This document shows positions 1 through 4,793 of a stretch of DNA of 5,243 nt, in pieces. How positions within the stretch are numbered: position 1 is the stretch's first letter; each line of letters begins with the position of its first letter. Location of the stretch: contig JAVVFG010000297.1 in NCBI GenBank assembly GCA_032260445.1, positions 1 through 5,243 of the forward strand, written 5' to 3'. The notes beneath the pieces were generated by a model. It was not told the DNA's origin. It was given only the letters and a program-made list of their open reading frames with translations, and did not search any database. The DNA comes from JAAYYY01 sp032260445. GTDB taxonomy: Bacteria; Chloroflexota; Anaerolineae; Promineifilales; Promineifilaceae. A program made the position numbers and the translations under genes.

Positions 1-116
1 AGGACTCCGCTCAGGATGACAGCAGCAATTACCTGGCTAAATTGTAAAACTTCAACAAAATCGCTGTACAGGGATGGCCTGTCACAAGAAAGAGAAAAGG
101 AGAACGAGGTAAAGTC
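1..116 (+). promoter_or_regulatory. Leader region upstream of the demethylase gene
   Basis: No gene is visible here. The first 22 bases (CCGCTCAGGATGACA core at about 7-21) resemble a common dispersed intergenic repeat, judged from memory only. A weak sigma-70-like pair can be drawn, TTGTAA at 42-47 and TGTACA at 65-70 with 17-base spacing, but it matches the consensus at only 4/6 and 3/6 positions. A small hairpin, ACAGG (68-72) with CCTGT (78-82) and a 5-base loop, overlaps the downstream side of it. The region is more AT-rich than the coding DNA, which fits a promoter area, but no element is certain. Confidence 0.3.
106..110 (+). promoter_or_regulatory. Ribosome binding site of the demethylase gene
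   Basis: GAGGT lies 6 bases before the ATG at 117 and is the best-spaced Shine-Dalgarno match. A second purine-rich AAGGAG at 97-102 is 14 bases away, too far to be the main site. This supports ATG 117 as the true start. Confidence 0.7.
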
Positions 117-2636
117 ATGAGTGATTTCCCCAAACAAGCGCATGCAGTGATCATCGGCGCCGGCATCGTCGGCAACTCGCTGGTCTACCACCTGGCGAAG
201 AAGGGGTGGAAGGATATGGTCCTCCTCGACAAGGGGCCGCTGCCCAACCCCGGCGGCTCCACCGGGCACGCCTCCAACTTCATCTTCCCCCTGGACCACT
301 CGAAGGAGATGACGGCGCTAACGCTCGACAGCATGAACCAGTATAAGGAAATGGGCGTCTTCACCGAGTGTGGGGGGATTGAGGTGGCGCGGACGGAGCA
401 GCGGATGGAGGAGCTGCGGCGGCGCATGGCTGCAGCCAAGGCGTGGGGGGTCGAGGCGCGGATGATCACGCCGGATGAGGTGCAGGAACTGGTACCCTAC
501 CTCGAGAAGGACGTCATTGTGGGCGGCTTTTACACGCCGGGTGTGGGCGTGGTGGATTCGCTGCGGGCGGGGACAATTATGCGCGAGTATGCCATCGAAC
601 AGGGGGCGCTTTCGGTCTTCCCGAACACAGAGATTCACGACATTTTCACGTCGAATGGGACTGTCACCGGGGTGAGCACGGACCGCGGCGATATTGAGGC
701 GGAGGTCGTGATTATCTGCGCCGGGGTGTGGAGCCCGCGGCTGGCGGAAATGGCCGGGGCGACGATTCCGCTGACGCCCGCGGTGCACCAGATGATCAGC
801 GTGGGGCCGATCGCCTTCTTCGAGGAGAATACGCGCAGCGAGATCGAGTACCCGATCGTGCGCGACATGGACACGTTTATGTACGAGCGGCAGAATGGCA
901 ACGACATGGAGGTCGGCTCGTACGCGCACCGCGCGATCTTAATGAAGCCGGAAGAGATTCCGTCTATCGAAGATGCGGTGCTGTCGCCGACGGAGATGCC
1001 GTTCACGATGGAGGATTTTGAGCCGCAGCTGGAGCAGGCGCTGGAGCTGATGCCGGAGATCCTCGGCGACGAGCGCGCCGGCATCCGCCACGCGATTAAC
1101 GGCCTGCTCTCGCTCACGCCGGACGGCTACCCGCTGATTGGCGAGACGGTGGAGGTGAAGAATCTGTGGTCGGTGGCCGCGATCTGGATTAAGGAAGGGC
1201 CGGGCTTTGGGCGCGCGGCGGCGGAGTGGATGGTCGACGGCTACTCGGAGATTGACATCCACGCCTCGGACATCGCCCGTTTTTACGACTATGCGCGCAC
1301 GGAGCACCACGTGAATGCGCGCACGTCGGAAGGGTTCATCAAGACGTACGGGATCATCCATCCGCGCGAGCAGTGGGAGTCGAACCGCGAGGTGCGCGTG
1401 AGCCCGTTTTATGCGCGCGAGAAGGAGCTGGGCGCGGTCTTCTTCGAGACGGCCGGCTGGGAGCGGCCGCAGTGGTACGAGTCGAACGCCAACCTACTGG
1501 ACGAGTATGCGGGCCAGATCCAGACGCGCGAGCATGAGTGGGACGCGCGCTGGTGGTCGCCGATTATTACCGCCGAGCATCTGGCAATGCGCGACCGGGT
1601 GGCGATGGTCGATTTGAGCGCCTTTGCCATCTTTGATATCTCCGGGCCGGGCGCGCTGGACTATGTGCAGAAGCTGGCGATGAACCAGATGGATGTGCCG
1701 GTGGGGCGGCTGGTGTACACGCCGCTGCTGGCGCCCAACGGCGGCTTCAAGGCCGACCTGACGATTACGCGCACAGGGCCGGATTCCTTCCGCGTGGTCA
1801 CCGGCGGCGGCGACGGCGGGCGCGACCGGAAATGGTTCATGGACCACCTGCCGCAGGACGGCTCGGTGACCTTTACGGACGTGACGTCGGCCTACGCGAC
1901 GATTGGGCTGTGGGGGCCGCACGCGCGCGACGTCTTGCAGAAGGTGACCAGCGCGGACGTTTCCAACGAGGGCTTCCCGTTCGGCACGGCACAAGAGCTG
2001 ATTATCGGCGGCGTGCCGGCGTGGGCGATGCGCATCTCCTATGTCGGCGAGCTGGGCTGGGAGATTTACACGCCGATGGAGCACGGCCTGAAGCTGTGGG
2101 ACACGCTGTGGGAGGCCGGAAAGGAATTCGGCATCGTGCCGGCGGGCATTGGCGTCTACGGTAACTCGGCGCGGCTGGAGAAAGGGTACCGGCTGATGAG
2201 CGCCGAGCTGGAATCGGAGTATAACCCGGTGGAGGCGGGCCTGGCGCGGCCAAAGGTGAAGCGGGCCGACTTTATCGGCAAGCAGGCCTATCTAAAGGCG
2301 CGCGAGGACGGGCCGGCGGCGATCCTGTGCACGCTGACGGTGGATGACCACACATCGGCATCGGGGGTGAAGCGCTACATGCAAGGGCGCGAGCCGGTGC
2401 TCACCGCTGCGGGCGAGCCGATCGTGGACGCGCACGGGCGCCGCTCGTACGTGACGAGTGCGGGCGCCGGGCCATCGCTGGGCAAGCATATCTTGCTGGC
2501 CTATCTGCCGCCGGAATATGCCGAGGAAGGGAAGAAGCTGCTCGTGGAGTATATGGCGGAGCAGTACCCGGTGACGGTGGCGCGTGTTGGCAGCAAGCCG
2601 TTGTTTGACCCGGATGATGAGAGGATGAAACAGTAG
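117..2636 (+). CDS. Dimethylglycine oxidase/dehydrogenase-like FAD and tetrahydrofolate demethylase
   Basis: This is an 839-residue cytoplasmic flavoenzyme, close in length and layout to Arthrobacter dimethylglycine oxidase (about 830 residues). Residues about 9-390 form the FAD oxidoreductase domain, with dinucleotide motif GAGIVG at 14-19, acidic D38 ending strand 2, and GGSTGHAS at 46-53. H51 in that motif aligns with the histidine that carries covalent FAD in this family. H224 and Y256 align with the substrate-site His and Tyr of dimethylglycine oxidase. A central linker domain (about 390-450) leads to a GcvT-like folate domain (about 455-730; SYVGELGWEIY at 641-651, RLEKGYR at 686-692) and a GcvT C-terminal barrel (about 735-830). 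D547 aligns with the catalytic Asp of the folate site. Known family chemistry is oxidative N-demethylation with the methyl group captured as 5,10-methylene-tetrahydrofolate. The exact substrate is not certain, as sarcosine or another N-methyl amine is possible. The nearby ETF genes favour a dehydrogenase over an oxygen-using oxidase (inference). There is no signal peptide. Confidence 0.88.
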   Translation: MSDFPKQAHAVIIGAGIVGNSLVYHLAKKGWKDMVLLDKGPLPNPGGSTGHASNFIFPLDHSKEMTALTLDSMNQYKEMGVFTECGGIEVARTEQRMEELRRRMAAAKAWGVEARMITPDEVQELVPYLEKDVIVGGFYTPGVGVVDSLRAGTIMREYAIEQGALSVFPNTEIHDIFTSNGTVTGVSTDRGDIEAEVVIICAGVWSPRLAEMAGATIPLTPAVHQMISVGPIAFFEENTRSEIEYPIVRDMDTFMYERQNGNDMEVGSYAHRAILMKPEEIPSIEDAVLSPTEMPFTMEDFEPQLEQALELMPEILGDERAGIRHAINGLLSLTPDGYPLIGETVEVKNLWSVAAIWIKEGPGFGRAAAEWMVDGYSEIDIHASDIARFYDYARTEHHVNARTSEGFIKTYGIIHPREQWESNREVRVSPFYAREKELGAVFFETAGWERPQWYESNANLLDEYAGQIQTREHEWDARWWSPIITAEHLAMRDRVAMVDLSAFAIFDISGPGALDYVQKLAMNQMDVPVGRLVYTPLLAPNGGFKADLTITRTGPDSFRVVTGGGDGGRDRKWFMDHLPQDGSVTFTDVTSAYATIGLWGPHARDVLQKVTSADVSNEGFPFGTAQELIIGGVPAWAMRISYVGELGWEIYTPMEHGLKLWDTLWEAGKEFGIVPAGIGVYGNSARLEKGYRLMSAELESEYNPVEAGLARPKVKRADFIGKQAYLKAREDGPAAILCTLTVDDHTSASGVKRYMQGREPVLTAAGEPIVDAHGRRSYVTSAGAGPSLGKHILLAYLPPEYAEEGKKLLVEYMAEQYPVTVARVGSKPLFDPDDERMKQ

Positions 2637-2637
2637 G

Positions 2638-2665
2638 AAACGGGCCGTGCGATAGGGGCCGGTTT
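2638..2665 (+). terminator. Candidate transcription terminator after the demethylase gene
   Basis: AAACGGGCC (2638-2646) pairs with GGCCGGTTT (2657-2665) across a 10-base loop, giving 8 of 9 pairs with one G-G mismatch. It starts 2 bases after the TAG stop and runs into a moderately T-rich stretch (TTTGTTGGTCGTTT). The T tract is poor, so intrinsic termination may be weak. If it works, etfBA would need its own promoter. Confidence 0.42.
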
Positions 2666-2673
2666 GTTGGTCG

Positions 2674-2682
2674 TTTACAAAT
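2674..2682 (+). repeat. Left inverted box TTTACAAAT
   Basis: This box is the exact reverse complement of ATTTGTAAA at 2996-3004. Inside it the sequence continues as CAGGAGGCA. The inner flank of the right copy, read on the other strand, continues as GAACAGGCA, so the similarity extends imperfectly. The two boxes enclose all the repeats and the gap, as terminal inverted repeats of a small non-coding element would. They are short and AT-rich, so chance is possible. Confidence 0.35.
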
Positions 2683-2691
2683 CAGGAGGCA

Positions 2692-2746
2692 TTTACCCTC
2701 ACCTGGTAGGGCGGGTTTGTAACCCGCCGCGTCCGGTAGCGGCAGC
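2692..2746 (+). repeat. 55-base repeat, left copy
   Basis: This stretch is identical base for base to 2847-2901 and ends exactly where the N gap starts. It contains a hairpin with an 8-bp stem, GGCGGGTT (2710-2717) and AACCCGCC (2721-2728), with loop TGT. Because both copies abut the gap, they may be one genomic copy present at the ends of two contigs. Confidence 0.85.
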
Positions 2747-2846
2747 NNNNNNNNNNNNNNNNNNNNNNNNNNNNNNNNNNNNNNNNNNNNNNNNNNNNNN
2801 NNNNNNNNNNNNNNNNNNNNNNNNNNNNNNNNNNNNNNNNNNNNNN
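2747..2846. other. Assembly gap of 100 N
   Basis: Exactly 100 N characters occupy this interval, the conventional length for a scaffold gap of unknown size. The real size may be zero, negative (overlapping contigs), or larger if it hides a repeat array or a small gene. Any open frame drawn through it is meaningless. Confidence 0.98.
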
Positions 2847-2901
2847 TTTACCCTCACCTGGTAGGGCGGGTTTGTAACCCGCCGCGTCCGGTAGCGGCAG
2901 C
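2847..2901 (+). repeat. 55-base repeat, right copy
   Basis: This is a perfect copy of 2692-2746, starting at the first base after the gap. Its hairpin is GGCGGGTT (2865-2872) with AACCCGCC (2876-2883). GTAGCGG at 2891-2897 can also pair with CCGCTAC at 2930-2936, enclosing the next hairpin in a larger stem. Confidence 0.85.
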
Positions 2902-2902
2902 A

Positions 2903-2931
2903 GAGGTGTCAGGTTGAAAACCTGACCTACC
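2903..2931 (+). repeat. Hairpin repeat unit 1
   Basis: This 29-base unit begins GAGGTGTCAGG and ends TGACCTACC. Its core is a perfect 8-bp stem, GTCAGGTT (2908-2915) and AACCTGAC (2919-2926), with loop GAA. It recurs 45 bases later with one substitution and one deleted C. There is no T tract, so it does not look like a simple terminator. Confidence 0.7.
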
Positions 2932-2947
2932 GCTACGACTTCCGTTG

Positions 2948-2975
2948 GAGGTGTCAGGTTAAAAACTGACCTACC
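2948..2975 (+). repeat. Hairpin repeat unit 2, slightly decayed
   Basis: This is a 28-base copy of the unit at 2903-2931, differing by a G-to-A change in the loop and loss of one C in the right arm. Its stem GTCAGGTT (2953-2960) therefore pairs with AACTGAC (2964-2970) only with a bulge. A further GAGGTG at 2983-2988 may be the stub of a third copy. Confidence 0.65.
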
Positions 2976-2995
2976 ATTTGCGGAGGTGCCTGTTC

Positions 2996-3004
2996 ATTTG
3001 TAAA
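2996..3004 (-). repeat. Right inverted box ATTTGTAAA
   Basis: This is the reverse complement of TTTACAAAT at 2674-2682. It may mark the right end of a small repeat element that ends 45 bases before the etfB start, or it may be a chance match in AT-rich DNA. It also contains the best -10-like sequence before etfB. Confidence 0.33.
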
Positions 3005-3038
3005 TCGCCTTCAGACCCGCCCCGAGAGGACGTTTATC

Positions 3039-3044
3039 AGGAGA
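3039..3044 (+). promoter_or_regulatory. Ribosome binding site of etfB
   Basis: AGGAGA lies 5 bases before ATG 3050. This decides the start: an upstream in-frame ATG at 2978 would add 24 residues unlike any ETF beta, overlap the repeat region, and lacks a site this good. Confidence 0.8.
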
Positions 3045-3049
3045 CGATT

Positions 3050-3814
3050 ATGCAGGTTTTAGTTTGCGTGAAGCGCGTGCCGGCGACGGGGGCGCGGATT
3101 ACGGTGACGGAGGACGGGCAGCGGATTGAGACGCGCAATCTCGGCTTTACCATTAGCCCGCATGAGGAGTGTGCCGTCGAGGAGGCGGTGCGCATCGTGG
3201 AGGCGCAGGGCGGCGAGGCGGCAGTGTTGACCCTCGGCCCGGCGGAGGCGACCGAGCAGCTACGGAGCGCCCTCGCCGTGGGCGTGGAGCGCGCGATTCT
3301 GCTGGCGACGGATGACGAGGAGTGGGATCCGCGGGCCACGGCACGGGCGATTACCGCGGCGGTGCGCGAACAGGAAGCGGCGGGGAACGCGTTTGACATC
3401 CTGCTCTTCGGCAACGAATCGGCGGATAGCGGCGGCTACCAGGTCGGCGTGCGCGTGGCCCATGCCCTCGACCTGCCGGTGGTGACCGGCGTGAAGGGGC
3501 TGGAGATAGAGGGAAACGTGGCGCGCGCCCGGCGCGAAGGGACAAATGGCTGGGAGGTGTTTGAGGTGGGGCTGCCGGCGGTGTTCACCGTGAAAGAAGG
3601 GATCAACCTGCCGCGCTACCCGTCGGTGCCCGGCCGGCTGCGCGCCAAGAAGAAGCCGATCGTAGAGAGCAGGCCGCTCAACGAAGGCGGCGGGCTGCGT
3701 AAGATCCGGCTGGTGCTGCCGCCGGAGGAACAGACTGACGTGGAAATCCTGGGTAACGGGCCGGATGCTGCGCCGCGCGTGCTGGCCCTGCTGAAAGAAC
3801 TGGAGCTGGTATGA
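3050..3814 (+). CDS. etfB: Electron transfer flavoprotein, beta subunit
   Basis: This gene encodes 254 residues, the usual length for ETF beta. ETF is a soluble heterodimer that takes electrons from flavin dehydrogenases and passes them on, usually toward the quinone pool. Family marks include the opening MQVLVCVKRVP (1-11), SPHEECAVEEAVRI (36-49), the nucleotide-binding region GNESADSGGYQVG (121-133), where most ETFs hold AMP, and LPAVFTVKEGINLPRYPS (175-192). A basic RAKKKP (198-203) follows, in the recognition-loop region that docks partner dehydrogenases. The stop codon overlaps the etfA start by four bases (ATGA, 3811-3814), so the subunits are probably translationally coupled. The demethylase just upstream is the likely electron donor (inference from context). 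The sequence alone does not tell me whether this is a simple or an electron-bifurcating ETF. Confidence 0.94.
   Translation: MQVLVCVKRVPATGARITVTEDGQRIETRNLGFTISPHEECAVEEAVRIVEAQGGEAAVLTLGPAEATEQLRSALAVGVERAILLATDDEEWDPRATARAITAAVREQEAAGNAFDILLFGNESADSGGYQVGVRVAHALDLPVVTGVKGLEIEGNVARARREGTNGWEVFEVGLPAVFTVKEGINLPRYPSVPGRLRAKKKPIVESRPLNEGGGLRKIRLVLPPEEQTDVEILGNGPDAAPRVLALLKELELV
3802..3805 (+). promoter_or_regulatory. Ribosome binding site of etfA inside the etfB end
   Basis: GGAG sits 5 bases before ATG 3811 and 11 bases before the in-frame ATG 3817. The closer start gives better spacing and the classic ATGA overlap, so 3811 is preferred. Starting at 3817 would shorten the protein by two residues only. 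Confidence 0.55.
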
Positions 3815-4791
3815 CGATGATCCTGACGCTGGTAGAACAGAACGGCGGCGAGCTGAACAGCAGCGCGCCGGAGGCGCTGACCCTCGCCCGTTCGCTCTCG
3901 CAGGCGACCGGCAAACCGCTGGCGGCGGTGCTGCTGGGCGCCAGTGCGGCAGCGGCGGCGCCGGCCCTGGCACCCTACGGCGTGGAGAAGGTGTACCACG
4001 TGGTGCACGACGGGCTGGATGCTTACGCGCCGGAAGCGTGGGCGCGCAGCGTGGCGCAGCTCATGGCGCAGGCGCAGCCGGAAGCGGTCGTCGCTGCGGG
4101 GACCGACCGCGGCAACGAGCTGATGGCGCACGTGGCGGCGATGACGGATCTGCCGTTTGCGGCGAACGTTACGGAGGTGCAGCCAGGCAGCCCGTACTAC
4201 CTGACGCGCGTGCGCTGGGGCGGCAGCCTGCTGGAGGAAGCCGAGCTGGAGGGCAGCCCGGCGCTGCTGAGCGTGGCGCAGCATGCGCTGCAGCCACAAG
4301 AGGCGGCGTCGCCGGGCCCGGCCACGGTGGAGACATTCACGCCTGAGCTGGACGAGCGCGCCTTCCGTGTGCGCGCGAGCGAGCAGGTGGCGAGCCACGA
4401 GGCAGGTATCTCGCTGGCCGATGCACCGGTGGTCGTCGGCGGCGGGCGCGGCGTGGGCAGTGAGGCGGGCTTTGCCCTGCTGGAAGAGCTGGCGGCGCTG
4501 CTGGACGGCGCCGTGGGCGGCTCGCGCGTGGTGACCAACCTGGGCTGGCGCCCGCACGCCGACCAAATTGGACAGACGGGTACGCGTATCGCCCCGGACC
4601 TGTACATTGCCTGCGGTATCAGCGGCGCCATCCAGCATATGGTCGGCGCGCGCGGCTCGAAGCGTATTCTGGCGATTAACTCGGACCCGGAGGCGCCGAT
4701 TATGGCTAAGGCTGATTATGCCGTGGTGGGGGATCTGCACCAGGTGCTGCCGGCGGTGATTGCCGAGATTAAGAAGGCGAAAGGGCTGTAA
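3811..4791 (+). CDS. etfA: Electron transfer flavoprotein, alpha subunit
   Basis: This gene encodes 326 residues, normal for ETF alpha, the subunit that provides most of the FAD site. The variable N-terminal domain (1 to about 190) includes an alanine-rich stretch at 43-54. The conserved FAD domain follows: GGRGVGSEAGFALLEELAA (211-229), SR at 238-239, GWRPHADQIGQTG (245-257), DLYIACGISGAIQH (263-276) and AINSDPEAPI (288-297), ending in ADYAVVGDLHQVLPA (301-315). The SR pair, the T of GQTG and H276 correspond to flavin-contacting residues known from ETF structures. No extra ferredoxin domain is fused to it. It overlaps etfB by four bases, and the next gene starts 2 bases after its stop, so three genes appear to form one transcript. 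No gene for ETF:quinone oxidoreductase is in the window, so the final electron acceptor is unknown. Confidence 0.95.
   Translation: MTMILTLVEQNGGELNSSAPEALTLARSLSQATGKPLAAVLLGASAAAAAPALAPYGVEKVYHVVHDGLDAYAPEAWARSVAQLMAQAQPEAVVAAGTDRGNELMAHVAAMTDLPFAANVTEVQPGSPYYLTRVRWGGSLLEEAELEGSPALLSVAQHALQPQEAASPGPATVETFTPELDERAFRVRASEQVASHEAGISLADAPVVVGGGRGVGSEAGFALLEELAALLDGAVGGSRVVTNLGWRPHADQIGQTGTRIAPDLYIACGISGAIQHMVGARGSKRILAINSDPEAPIMAKADYAVVGDLHQVLPAVIAEIKKAKGL
4780..4785 (+). promoter_or_regulatory. Ribosome binding site of the ferredoxin-domain gene
   Basis: AAAGGG, inside the last etfA codons, lies 8 bases before GTG 4794. It supports the GTG start, which is the only conventional start codon in this frame upstream of the conserved ferredoxin strand, given that ATG 4866 would cut into that strand. 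Confidence 0.45.
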
Positions 4792-4793
4792 GG

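Larger units (their letters stand above)
2637..3049. other. Repeat-filled intergenic region with an assembly gap
   Basis: This 413-base stretch has no convincing gene. From left to right it holds a terminator-like hairpin, a TTTACAAAT box, a 55-base repeat, 100 N, the same 55-base repeat again, two tandem hairpin units, an inverted ATTTGTAAA box, and the etfB ribosome binding site. A weak -10-like TGTAAA at 2999-3004 lies within the right box, but no good -35 partner is seen. Any promoter for etfBA should lie in this region, possibly within the unread gap. Confidence 0.75.

Noticed and set aside
42..70. A sigma-70 promoter TTGTAA/TGTACA before the demethylase
   Set aside because: It matches the consensus too weakly (4/6 and 3/6) to be called as a separate feature. 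It is only noted in the leader entry.
318..929. A 203-codon minus-strand frame opposite the demethylase
   Set aside because: It is a composition-driven shadow of a strongly conserved plus-strand gene and has no recognisable motif.
2664..2864. A plus-strand frame across the assembly gap
   Set aside because: About half of it is N, and the rest is repeat sequence, so it has no coding support.
2692..2975. A CRISPR array
   Set aside because: The repeats differ in type and length, spacers are not uniform, there are only two clear units of each, and the 55-base pair is probably an assembly overlap.
2978..3049. A longer etfB start at ATG 2978
   Set aside because: The added 24 residues do not resemble ETF beta, and the ribosome site AGGAGA is placed for ATG 3050.
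3616..4740. A 374-codon open frame on the minus strand opposite etfB and etfA
   Set aside because: It lies antisense to two clear ETF genes, is rich in Arg and His in the way GC-rich shadow frames are, and matches no family I recognise.
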